A DNA stretch of 64,000 nt from Zelopaecilomyces penicillatus (lineage: Eukaryota > Ascomycota > Sordariomycetes > Hypocreales > Pseudodiploosporaceae): contig VCCP01000003.1 of NCBI GenBank assembly GCA_005765155.1, forward strand, positions 3,782,001 through 3,846,000, read 5' to 3'. Of this stretch, positions 44,648-56,364 are shown one piece after another (the stretch's first letter is position 1; every line of letters begins with the position of its first letter). Under the pieces are notes generated by a model, which ran no database searches, was not told the origin of the DNA, and saw only the letters and a list, made by a program, of their open reading frames with translations. A program made the position numbers and the translations under genes.

Positions 44648-47600
44648 GATGAGGACAAAGTTGAAGAAATGAACGAATGGTATAAGTGTAAAGTGTTTTT
44701 TTTTTTTTGGTTGTTATAGAGCAGATTAAAACAAAAAGGATGGGGATATTAAAGATGGGGCCTTTCTGCTGATATAGATGATGTTATCAATCTTGGGATA
44801 TATAGTTTCTGGGCCCGCCCGACAACGAAATGAGGCTACTGATATATATCGCGTGCGAGTCGGGCCACACCGAGATACCGGAAACGCCAGGAGTTCTCTA
44901 CACCCAGCAACCAAGCAAGCATTAGACCGGAGCATGTTTCCCTGTTACCAAGTATCTCTGTCTCTCTGTCTCTCACCTTACCTTTCCACCTTGGCCCGTT
45001 TTTTTCTTTTAAATCCAAGACCTTTGCCGTAGCTTCCCAACGGTAAAAGCACTAGAAACAAACACAGTCCGGGCCCAAGTGGCGTCTCTCATCATCCATC
45101 CTTGAACCCCCCCCCTCCCTCCTTCAAGTTGCAGATCGGCATCAAATTGTGGCTTGGCCTAAGAACCTGGTTCTACAATTCTGTTAGTGCAAATATGGAA
45201 ACGGGGCAGCCCTTGTTGTTTCTTCTCAAGGTCCACCTTTATGGGGATAGCGACGTCGTCTCGTGGCAGAAGGTGTGTGTGTCAAATGCCGTGTACGGTG
45301 TGCCTACTGTTGGGCCGCCCGCCCCCTGTTGGAGAACAATGGACACCACTCTCAGAGCCCGCTTCATAGCCCGTGACTTTTTACGTCGTACTCGCATCTG
45401 ATACGCCAACGGCTGGCCATTTGGGGGCATGTTGATTGTTCTGTGGTGAACCTCGTTGTCGGTACATGTATGCAGAATGGTGGTGGTGTATAGCTCATCT
45501 ATGCAAGGTGCGAGTGAGTGAGTTGGTGGTGGGGCCTCGGAGAAGAGGCTTTTCCACCAAGTAATCAATCTGTCAAGCCATGGCCATATGTCATGATTCA
45601 CGCCGTTTAGCTCAATTGAAAGTTGCTCAATGGCGTGTTGAGCTTTGTTTTGGGAGGTTGTGCTGGAAAGTCGCTTCAATGCCAGTCTACTCTTCATCCA
45701 TCAAAAACAACATGATGGTAACACAGATAACAACACAGATGACTCAATTCCATGTGCCAAGCTGCTTCTGTCTCTACAGCAGCAGCCCCCCCCCCCCAGT
45801 CTATTTGGTCACATAAAAGCACATGGCAATATGCTGTGTAATAAATGCATGTGCAGTCAAGAAACCTCGGCCGGACGGAGCCCGGAGAATGGTGTAGGGT
45901 TGTCTCAGCCGCAACACATCCACCATTTGAAACTCAAATGGCGTTCCGTTCTTGGCCATCCGTCCTTTCTTGAATCTTCCCCTCCCCTCCCTAAAAGCAC
46001 AATTGTAGGTAGCTCTGCCGATTCTTCCACAAGGCAGACAACAACAGACAAGATGTCTGTGCGAAGCGCGCCGCCCCTTATTCATCCTGCAGATGAGACG
46101 GGCTGGCTTCGGGCAACGGGTTGCGCATTGACGCGTTTGTCGTGTACCTATGTGTGTGTGTGTTTGGCTCCCCTGGAGGCTTGTTCAGGAGGACCTACGG
46201 CACCCGTTCACGGCATCTGAGAGTCTGTTGGGTGTAAAACGGCACGTACATGTGTTGATGGGGTTACAACGCGCGCGCTGTTTAGGTTTGGGATGACGTC
46301 CGGGTGGCTCAAGCCATAGGTTCTTGGGATGGCATCATTGGTTCTATTTAGCTAGGGTAGCAACGGAATGTACACGTTATGAGTTTGTGAGGAGGTTTTG
46401 GCCTTGTTTTCATGGGGTTTGGTTGACAGTTTGTACGGAGCGAGTAACTTTGCATTGAGACACATTGATGCAAGCAGACACCACTCTCCATCCATATGAG
46501 GCAGACTTATTCTCATACCCAACTAACAAACCCTCGGCGAACTAAACTAACTTGCCCCTTCGGTAAATAATCATCTCCTCCATGGGGTGTGTGAGTGGCA
46601 AAGACGCCGCAGTGCAAGACTCATGCACCTGCATTAGCGGCGATCATGGGGATTGGACGGGCAAATCAGTGAGTTATCGACGTATGTACCTGAGCATAAT
46701 CAATCAATCAATTGCTCTCTGTGGAGTTGTGATTGACAAGGGCCGTGTTGACTAAATCTTCCTTGGTGTTAGGCAGAACAAGCCACGGTTCTAGAAAGCT
46801 GCAAGGCGGTATATTAACTAACAAACACCCTCATGCGGCAATGAACAACCAACAGGCCCCCATCTGCGGAATCTTCCGCACTGGGGTTCTCGAAACGTTT
46901 CGGCTTTCGGCTGCCCGAAGTGGTTATCAACGGTGAGGCGTTCATGAAGCGGCTGCAGTCAGTCCTCTTGGTTGTAACATATTACACCTTGATGGACTAC
47001 AACTACTACGTTGTAAAACTCCATCCCCACTCACCCCATTTTCTCCCCAGAAATAGCTGATGTGAATGGGGGGGGCTGCATCAAGAACCAGCCACCAAAT
47101 GAGCTCTGATATAGTTGTATCTTTAGTAATTAGGTACTAAGAGAAAAAGGGGGCCAGTTGATGAGGCTTTTCAAGTTCCAAACGGTTATGTCTCGGGGTG
47201 TCTTCAGCTGAAACCGCAGTATCCCATCGGCGGACGCCGACCGGGTCACAGGGCTGCGGCCGACAAGAGCCGAAGCGGAAGGGCTCCGGCTATCGGGATG
47301 CTCCACAGACGTATATTTCAGAGGGCTGATGAAAGCTCGGCGTGCCTAGCCGACATGCGCTGTGGATAGAAGACCATGGGTGTATATATTTACATGGCAT
47401 CAATCAACACACAGACTACCGCCGTAGACTATCAAGTGTCACAGTGGAGATGGCAATTCCAAATCTTCAGGGCTGAAAGGAAGTGGATCGTCTCGACTTC
47501 TCATGCTGACATCCCATTGTTCATACGAATTGTACACCTAGGGGAGGGCTAGGGCACCCTTTTGTCATTCTGGTCCGCAGCTCCAGACGTTGTTAGTCTG

Positions 47601-48129
47601 TTTAGAAAACAGGGTTTGGGGAAGACAATGGCGAAACCCAGATGTGTAGCTAGAGACACCTTAGCTTGAACTGATGTCAGGATGGGAGATGTAAGATTCA
47701 GTTAATGACATCAATATCTATCGATAAATCAAATTGTTTCCCCTTTTTTGTTCACGTTCGTCTCCCTCTTGGCAACGTTGCCCGAATATACCTACTCATC
47801 AAAGGCACAACATACACTACAACTAGCATGCCCCCCTTCCATGATGTAACCGTAATCTAAACCATCACCCCACTCAAACCTCATCACTGCGGAACATGCC
47901 GTCGGCCTCAGCACCACCCTTGATGAAGTTTGTGTTCGAAAGGATTGGGTCAGAAGCAGAAGAGAAGTAAATAAATAAAATAAAACCGCAACTGCCAAAA
48001 TGCCAATGGGGTATTATTATCACTAAAATAGTGGAGTGGAGTCATTATCACGTCTCATACGCGGCCTGCGCAACACAAAATCCAGAATAGAGAAAAGAAA
48101 CAAGACACCTAGCATCGTTTCTTTCCCCA
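44648..48129. other. gene-free stretch of 3.5 kb
   Basis: No supportable gene. It has a T run (about 44697-44708), a C run (45786-45797), a short (TG)n (46151-46163), and a GC-richer patch near 47220-47350 with several CGG/CCG triplets. Open frames are short and lack continuity. A long regulatory region or a noncoding transcript is possible. Confidence 0.5.
45786..45797. repeat. poly-C run (12 C)
   Basis: Homopolymer in noncoding DNA. Confidence 0.8.
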
Positions 48130-49069
48130 TTACAGTCGCCCGCCCAGGCGCGTCTTCCACATCAGGTAACCCGCATAACCCATAGCCCCCGTAACCGCCA
48201 TCCTGCCCAGCATCGCAAACATGTTCTGCTTAGCCGTTGCCATATGCTGCTTCTTGATGAGGCCTGCGCGGACTTCAAAGGCTTCGCGGTCGTTGACGCG
48301 GGGGAACGGCGCCTCAACCATCTTCCCCGTCTCTTCGTCCTTGATCATAGGCACAGGCACCTCTAGGTACTCACAGAGCGGGCCCCAGCCGTCTTGAACA
48401 CGGAACTCCATGCGGCGCTCAGCGGGGATGCGATCGCGGAACTCCTTGTACTGGTTGTTGAACCAGGCGATGGCCTTGTCCTTCTCCTTGCCGTGGTCAA
48501 AGGGCAGAGCGAGCTTGGCCATGGTGCCACCGAAGCGAGCCCACTTGCGCATGTTGGGGTTGAACACGAAGCAGAAGCCCATGCCCAGCATCCCCGTCAG
48601 GCCACCGTTCGTCATGAGCTTGTGGATGGAGTTGAGCACGCTGTCGTACCACTTCTCCGGATCACGGTTGAGGATGATGACCTTGGCGTCCGGGTACATC
48701 TCTGCCAGTTCAGCGCCGAAGAAAGCCGCGGGGACGTCGACGCAGGCCTGTGACTTGCCGAGCAGCTTGTCGAAGTCGCTCTTCTGCAGTGTGCCCTTGC
48801 CGGCGTATTTCGCCTCCAAGACCTTGACCCAGAGGTCCGGGTCCGTTTCTAGGTTGTCCATGACGCTGCTCATGTGGTAGCAGTCAAAGAAGCCCAGCTG
48901 CCACAGCGCGTTTCGTGTACCTGCGAGAAGGCCATTCATATCAGCATTTGGATAACGGTAAGGGTAGAGCAAAAGAGGACATACTCATGGATCCGGTGCG
49001 ATGGACACCGCAGATGATGACTCGCATCGGGACGATGCGTTCTGGCGCATCCATCTCCTTGACCTTCAT
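48130..49069 (-). CDS. sulfotransferase-fold protein (P-loop, Sulfotransfer_4-like)
   Basis: Two exons, 49069-48985 and 48920-48130, give 291 residues. The start region has a strand-loop-helix motif VIICGVHRTGSMSTRNAL at about 17-34, the 5'-phosphosulfate-binding loop form seen in fungal sulfotransferase-like proteins, and the intron cuts this motif. Further features are SQACVDVPAAFFGAELAEMYPDA and KVIILNRDPEKWYDS, the region that meets the 3'-phosphate of PAPS in true sulfotransferases. The last 20 residues (MAVTGAMGYAGYLMWKTRL) may form a weak membrane anchor. Members are numerous in Ascomycota and mostly uncharacterised, so activity is unproven. A second in-frame ATG lies 5 codons in. Confidence 0.82.
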
Positions 49070-50362
49070 GATGGCTATTCGAAGCTTGTAGTAGAATGTC
49101 GTCGCAATACGGTAGATATCTCGAGTGACGCAAGGGGCAAGCAGATTGGTGATGGCGAGTTTGTGAGTTTGCAAAGTTGCTCGAGAACTAGCGAGAGTGT
49201 GATGAAAGCGCCAGCTGGTGGCTGTGGCTTGTTCTTGTAGAATCCGTCACAAACCAACAAAGGCCGTGTGCATCATGCTGGAATTACCCATTAGGTCGTC
49301 CCCCCCGCGACACCACCTACGACAAGAGGGTCCATGTCTAGAAGGATGCAAGCTTGTCGCAGTCCCATTGTCCGACACCGAGCGTCAAAACAAACTCCCA
49401 AGGAACAGCAGAAAATATGCCGAACCGGCTATATCGGGCTCGGACTTGGCTTCAAATATGCCCGGGAGGGGCGTTGCACACACTGCTGATTGGCCCTCTC
49501 GTCCGTACCCTTTGCCCCCGGACACTACAGGGGGCCGTACATACCCGTGCGCCGGTGTGTACAGCGGTCGGTTTCCATTCCTTACAGCGCTTTGCACAGC
49601 GCCATGTCCCCTATAACGTTCTCTCTCTCTCCACCCGAACCCCCACTGTACCGGGTAGCTTCGATCGATTAGCCGCTACAACAATGTCGTAGTGGCTGCA
49701 ATGTGACGCTTCTGGACGTTTTGGTATCCGCCCCTCCTCACTGCCTTGGATTCCTTGCATATGAATCATTCGAAGGTGGGTGTTGGGAGCTGAGCACTTG
49801 CATTTCTTCGGAATCCCTTTCTGCAGGCAACGAGCGACGGACAACGTGCTGCTGTGTAACGGAACATGTGTCCTGTATTACATCATCACCCGCTACAGGG
49901 GTTCGGAATTCCGAAGTCCGACACTAGGCTGGTGATGATGCTGTGAGTTACACAAGCTTCGGAAGTCGCTAGCTCGGCCTGCCGATGGCCCGACCTTGCA
50001 TGGCAATGACACGTAACATATCATATATGTAGGTATGCTTGCAGGTTGATACCGTTCATCAGGCTGCACCGGATATTCCTTACCATCAGGCTGAGTGTCA
50101 TGCTACGTGAATGCTACATGATGCTCAACATGGACGATGAAGAAAGCTTAGAAATGACCAACGTCTCCTAGATCAGCCATCAGATGAGAAGACCTGTCAT
50201 CGAACTAATACATTTTCCAAGTCAAGCAGGTATAGACAATGCAGAATCTTGCGAATTTTATGCTTTTATATGCACCAACAGCAACCTCTATAATACCCTC
50301 TATACCCAGCCGTAATCCAGCCTGTTTTTTTATCAATCACCAGCCTCACCAACTTGACCCTC
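49070..50362. other. intergenic stretch
   Basis: About 1.3 kb between the sulfotransferase-like start and the MMS19 stop. It contains the perfect 14-bp palindrome TTCGGAATTCCGAA at 49902-49915 (CGG-N4-CCG). No gene is seen. Confidence 0.5.
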
Positions 50363-53300
50363 TCACTTAACCTCCGCCCAGGCCCCACGAGCCAGCCTCG
50401 CCAATCTCCTCAACTCACGAACAGGATGTCCACATGCAAAGGACAATTCCCGCTCGACACGCGGCCCTGACGATAACAAGTGCCTCGATTCGAAGAGACG
50501 TGGCAGCGCGGCCATTACCTCCAGCGCGACTCTGCCGCACCCAGCTTCCGCCTCGGCATCATTGTTCGTAGTAAAGTACTCGGCAGTTAACCACTCTGGT
50601 CTCTTTGGCTTCGAAGCGGGGTTGCGTGAGAAGCAGCTGAGGCAAATACTAATCAAGCTGCGTAACTGATCCTGAGCCTTGTCTGGCGATTCTGCCAGCA
50701 CCATCTTGAGCACATCCAGAGCCGCCATGGTGTCTGGCCCAGCACCGAGATTCTGTGCAACTGAGATGCAGACACGCAGAATCTTTGCCACATCCTCCTC
50801 GTAGATGGAAAAGTTCATGTGCTTTACCATCAGCAATACACCGATGCTGAAGTTGGTTTTGGTTTGAGGATCTTGCGTTTCTGTCGGAGAACCGAGGGCA
50901 CTCTGTAGCAAAGGTTTGACAAGCTGCATATAGACCTTCTGCACCCACAGAGGCTTGATCACAGCATAGCTATCTTTAGCCAGGAAACTCTGAGGTGCGA
51001 CGAGCATTTCCAATCGTCGGGCCAAGTGTAGACCAATAACAGGGTGATTCGGTGCCTCACGGAGTATTTGTAAAATGCCGTCAGCTTCCTTGCCGCTATA
51101 CCGCCGCAACATGCCTCCAACACAGGCGTACACCGAAGATGCTTGTTCCAGCTCCTGAATAGAATCTTTACCACTGGCGTGGGTTTGCGCCTGCTTCAAT
51201 GCATCCACTAGTTGCTGCTCAAGAGACTGCACCAGGTAGTCAAGTGTCTCTACCTTGTACTTGTTGGTTAAAACAGTCAAAATAGACCTTGTCACTGGTC
51301 TAATCGATGAGACGTTTGAATTCAAGACGGGACTTGTGCCATTCATCAACAGCTCCTGTGCAACGCCATTGTCAAACTATACAGATATTAGCAGTGTCAG
51401 CTTATCGGAAACAAGGAATTTCCCTACCAGTCGAGAAACAGCTGATGGACGAAGCGATTGCAAGAGGCCAAAGGCGAGGATATTGACCCTCTCCTGTACC
51501 AACCAGCTCCAGGTCGATTTGCCGTCAGTCGCTGTCTTATTATCCTCGGAGATGGCTGTAGGAATATGAATAAACTCTTCGTTGAACATATTGATGACTA
51601 AATCATGGATACCGAGAGACAGCTGTTGATCTTCATCCATCTCACGCACAACAAAGCTGGAAAAGCCGGAGAGAAGATGAAGATACTGGTCTTCCGATGG
51701 CCGACCATGACCAGAAAAGTCATGGCTCAAGCGCAGAGACGGCTGTCCGGTCTCAGAATCTGCAGCCACTCTAGTTGTCGCTCGCAAATACAGGCATCGA
51801 ACCACGAAGAAGCTAATCAGGAGGGAGTCGTCTCGAAGCTGGCTAGATGATGGAGATGCTGACTCCGTAATAGAGCTGATCTCCATCCGCTCGTCAAGAT
51901 CAGTTTTGCCGCAGAGCGTCCCTAATCCGGGATATTTTTCTAAAATAGTCGAAACCCAAGCACTAGCATCGATAGATTTGCCCTTTTCAGAACTATGTTT
52001 TAGGCATGCATCGTTAAAGTAGCGTGCTGCTGATTCGATTCCGGCAATCAAAGCACACCAGTATGATGCATCAGTTTTACCATCAATTGCAGCAAGAAGC
52101 TCTGTGGTCAATGCTTTAACCAAGGATAGGAAATGATTCAAACCATCCCCATTACGCCGTGGTAATTCGGAACACCCCACATAGGCGAGCAAGGGGCCAA
52201 GCTTTTGAATGCTTTGAGCATCATGATGGCTATTTTGTGTGGTCCAGCTGGATCGAATCACGATAACAGACTGGTCGACAAGGGACCGAAAACCTGGGGC
52301 ATATGCTCGTACTGCTCGCTGCAGGGCTTTTGCTGTCTCATTGACGAGATCGTCCGAGTTGTTTACGTAGGATTCCACTGAGAAGGATTGCAAGATGATG
52401 GAAAATAAGTCGTTGCATATTCGAGAGGACGTTTCTGATGGAAGTAAAAGACCAGCATCCCTTGTCTCCGAGTCCATCTCAGTGGATCCAGTTGTCCTCT
52501 GTAACACAAGGGCTCCGGCACCTTGAACGGCCTCTGTTGAATTCTTTAAAACCTCTTGAGCTGAATCTGATTTGCATCCCGACTGGACAGGCGCCTTGAA
52601 CACATCGTCGTAAAGCGTGACAAAAATGTTATCGGCAGCTGAGAAATCCCTCCTCTCTTCCACCGACATGTGGGTTTCAACCAAAAGAATGCGAGTTTCT
52701 AGAATAACGTATAAGATTTTCAGCAAGTCTTGACCGTGCGTTGGCGACTTTGGGTGTCGCAAGTTCTCCTTGACGTGTGTGATTATAGGGGCCACCATCA
52801 GCGCAAATGCGCCAGGGCTTGCGCTCAGAACGCTAACAAGAAGGCGACCTGCCGATGCTGTGTAGAGGGGATTGGATAAGTCGTTGACACAATCACGGGT
52901 GACATTGAGAGTATAGTCACGCAATGAATCGCCCTCAAGCCTTGTCGTGAGTGCTTTCAGCACCTCCAATGTCGACCAGATCGTGTCTTCGATTTCTCCA
53001 TTTCGCACTTCGTACTTGAGACTGCCCCATATCCTGTCGACATTTGGTTTGATTGCATTCTCTGTATCTTCGTACTTTTCAAGACAGGCTTTGATTGTTC
53101 TCAGAACATCGACCTATAGAACTGTGAGAGACTAATAGGGGGGCCGCAAGGAAAATCTGTTGAGGCATACCTTGACGTTTACAGTCACACCTTCGCCTTG
53201 GTCAAGTTTTCCCACGAGGAAAGGCAACGTGAGTTGTGAAAGGCGATGATTTGCAGAGAAGCACCTCCGCAGTGACAGTTTCAACTCTTCGGGGGTAACC

Positions 53301-54241
53301 GTGCTCTGCGCTGTACGAGGTAGTGTAATGGGAAAGTAGGACTTGAACGCGCCGTAGACTTCTTCCATTATCTCTGATGAAAACTCAAAGTTTTCAAGAA
53401 ATGCTCCCAGGGTGTCGAACCACACCATGAGGCAATCCGGGTCCCTTTCGCTCTGGCATAGCTGCAGCATGTGATTCATGAATAACGCGGCAGGACCATG
53501 ACGCTTCTGCAAATCTTTGGCAACTTCAGGATCGGTGATGAGAGAGCGTAAAAGCTGGTACACTGCAAGACGAGTCTTGGGCGTCTGTCTTGGGAAATCA
53601 TCTCTTAGAGCGCACACTTTCTCTATGATATCATTTCCACTTTGTGGATGAAATGCCTTCATAGTTCTGATTTGAGACAATGCTGTTGCTGATGCCATGA
53701 TGCCAGCCTTGTGGTCAATATCGAACATGGCACCAAAGAAGGCAACCATAAGCTTCACTACCAGTATGTCAGATCAGATTATCAACCGCATTGAATACGC
53801 AGGATAAGCTGCCGTGGGCGCAAATGCATTGTAGTTTACCTTGACTTGGCTTCAGGAAATCAGTCTTGACAAAGTCAATAGTGCGAGACAGAAAGTCCAG
53901 GGCTAGTCCAACATATTAGTATAATGACGAAACATAGAACGAACCTGGCAGCAATCGAACCTTTGGCTCTGGCTGGCCAGTCTGGTGTGCTTGATGTCTC
54001 ATCATCGCCGCTGCTTCCCGGCATCCATGGCTGAACGGCCTCTACCCAACGAGCCACTGGATTTGCACCGGAGGAGGGAGATTGGAGCTCTATTTTCTCA
54101 AGGTCAGGACATGTTTTAAATCATGATTAATATCAGTTTCATGTGAGACAAACCAGTGGCTGTCTTCTTGGCCAGGCCAGTCAACTTGTTCTCATCGTCC
54201 TCGAGAACGAATTCTAGTGCCAGCTGCCGAAAGTCGGCCAT
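50363..54241 (-). CDS. MMS19: MMS19/MET18-like Fe-S protein targeting factor
   Basis: Six exons: 54241-54154, 54089-53961, 53902-53840, 53757-53171, 53113-51428 and 51376-50363, giving about 1188 residues. The N terminus MADFRQLALEFVLEDDENKL and the block LNVTRDCVNDLSNPLYTASAGRLLVSV are those of MMS19. The rest is an all-helical HEAT-type array, with a C-terminal conserved region (VGGMLRRYSGKEADGILQIL and HPVIGLHLARRLEMLV). MMS19 is part of the cytosolic iron-sulfur assembly targeting complex, which delivers clusters to DNA polymerases, helicases such as XPD, and primase. Two introns have poor donors (GTTTGT and GTTCGA), chosen because they keep phase. It is slightly longer than human MMS19 (1030 residues). 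Confidence 0.9.
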
Positions 54242-55057
54242 GGCTATTCCAGTTTTCCGTATACAGCGTGGAGAGAGAATCAGCCTGTCTGCCCAAAGGC
54301 ACCAACAATCAGAGTTGTTTATCCAATATTCAACGACTCCTCTTGCGACCGTTGGTCACGTTCGAGATAAGCCTGCGAGTGTGGGATGGCGGGGCAGAAT
54401 CTCCCACAGCCCAGGTCAAAAGCTGTGTGGAAGAGTCCAGAATTGCCACGACGGGCACGAATCTCAAGGTATGTTCGATGCTTTCTGGACTATGCGATTT
54501 GAGAAACCCGTTAGAAACGTCACAACAGCTAACCGGAGCGACGATGTCGGAGGGGATTCCGGTAGAAAATGCGTTCCATGTTCAAAGGTTGAGTCTGGCA
54601 GCTGGCCAATGGCGCAATGGATCGCAAGCGGGGTGGTGCTCAGAGGCCTGTAAAGAATGGAAGGATGGGTCCACTATGAGCGCACCGAACACCACTGTAG
54701 TGGATGAATATAGCGTGTGAACCTCACTGTAATCGAGGCGGATATAATTCCGGTCATCAGGGTCTGTCAGTCTTTGGGATCTTTCTTTTACTACAGAGAT
54801 ATCAAAGTAGAAGCTGTAGGCTTAAACTGTAGGATGTAATACATTTTGGAAAGACTTTACAAATCTTTTAAGCCGTTGTTCTCCAACAACTTGATAGAGT
54901 TGTGAGTTCTCATGTATAGGAAAGGAGCTGCCTTGGTGGGGGGAGAATTTAAGACCTCGAGCCCCACTCTTCTTTTTCTTCTAGCGATGACGGCAGAGCT
55001 TCTACCACCACTTTTCTACACTGTATCAACACGATCGTCACAGCCAACAAAACCACC
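54242..55057. other. divergent promoter region of MMS19 and ATP11
   Basis: About 815 bp between start codons on opposite strands. Two overlapping open frames near 54217-54720 look fortuitous. No gene is supported. Confidence 0.5.
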
Positions 55058-56092
55058 ATGGCTGCCGCAATTCGAATACCCGCCCTGCGGTCTCTGGCCG
55101 CCGGCCCCTTTAGCTCCATTTCCCGAAGATCAATCAATCGCCAGCAGCGTCGCTGGGCTCAGGTCCATGATGTGCGCTTCCTCGCCACGACGCAGCTGCC
55201 CAAGGCGGTCCTCAACAAGTACCGCAGCAAGCTCCACGAAAAGGCATCACGCGAAGGCCACGAGACAATCGACGACCTCAAGGCCGCGTACTCGTCCAAG
55301 ATTGAAGAGCAGCGTTTGAAAGATGCCATAAAGCTGCCTTCAGCTCTGGCCCAGTCTGTGCCAGGCGCCGAGGCAGAGGTCGTCATTCCCCAGACCGAGG
55401 GCACACCCGTGGCACAGCCGAATCGCGGGCCGTTGCCCTCGCAAATCGATGCTGCTACCTCAAAGACTAAGCCGTCTAGTGGCTCGAAACAGCCAGCCGT
55501 CAAGTCGCTAAACGATATTCTCGATCTCGAAAAGGCCGCAGACCTACCCGAGAAGGAACTCACAGCCATCTGGCGTCTACGGCACGCGTCCTCGCCACAG
55601 ATGCTCTGTGCTACCATCTCCGCATCGACCTACCAGGCCATGGAGGATGCCGCCCGCAATGCTCCGCAGTTCGTGCTCCCCGTCCCGCACGAGACGCAGG
55701 GCGCCGAGCTGCACTTTCTACAGTGGACGTTTGACGCCGAGTCCAAAACCAGCACCGTTCTCTTCACCCAGCTTGCGGAATACAAGAACAGGGGCGAGTT
55801 TGCGCAGCCGCATACCACCATCACGCACCACTTGGATTTCGCTGGAGACAAGGGCTTGGTGCTGATGCAGGGCCAGGTAGTAGATGGGAGAGGCGTCCAG
55901 CCGGAACATGCCAAATGGTTGGTTCTGTGCTTGCAGAGGTTTTATGGAGGCTGGGAGAGCGATGCCGCACCTCTTGATGGAGAGAGGAAAGCGAGGGCAG
56001 AGGAGAGGAAGAATCTGCTGCAGTGGTTTTCAAAGGGTGATGCTAGATTTAGTGTTGAGAAGTTGATGGAGGAGGCTGAGCGGATGGGCTAA
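55058..56092 (+). CDS. ATP11: mitochondrial F1-ATPase assembly factor ATP11
   Basis: A single exon of 344 residues from an ATG in good context (ACCACCATGG). The N terminus is a mitochondrial presequence rich in Arg, Ser and Ala (MAAAIRIPALRSLAAG, RRSINRQQRRW). The conserved ATP11 domain follows at about 147-340: KSLNDILDLEKAADLP, IWRLRH, HFLQWTFDAESKTSTVLFTQL and LVLCLQRFYGG. Yeast Atp11 binds unassembled F1 beta subunits in the matrix until alpha joins. The region between presequence and domain is a charged linker, longer than in yeast. Confidence 0.94.
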   Translation: MAAAIRIPALRSLAAGPFSSISRRSINRQQRRWAQVHDVRFLATTQLPKAVLNKYRSKLHEKASREGHETIDDLKAAYSSKIEEQRLKDAIKLPSALAQSVPGAEAEVVIPQTEGTPVAQPNRGPLPSQIDAATSKTKPSSGSKQPAVKSLNDILDLEKAADLPEKELTAIWRLRHASSPQMLCATISASTYQAMEDAARNAPQFVLPVPHETQGAELHFLQWTFDAESKTSTVLFTQLAEYKNRGEFAQPHTTITHHLDFAGDKGLVLMQGQVVDGRGVQPEHAKWLVLCLQRFYGGWESDAAPLDGERKARAEERKNLLQWFSKGDARFSVEKLMEEAERMG

Positions 56093-56364
56093 AAATATTT
56101 CTCGCTGTGTGTAAAAGAAGATGGATGAATGTTGTATGATATTAGATGATAAAATAGGTTTGTTCTGTAAGCTAGCATGATTTACATCCTGTGTGCCGGC
56201 ACACTCGGCCGTTGGCATTGGTAGCGAAGGAATATATATTTGTGGTAGTCAAACTATCCAAGTCTACTTTATATTTGTTTATATGATGAGTCTATCTATG
56301 TGTAGGTAGTAACCTCAACCACAATTTACAGATCTTCTTCGACTTCTATTTAACAAACCATCAC

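Noticed and set aside
54156..54720. Two plus-strand frames of about 165 codons upstream of MMS19
   Set aside because: They overlap the first MMS19 exon and intron in antisense and its promoter, and have no recognisable domain.
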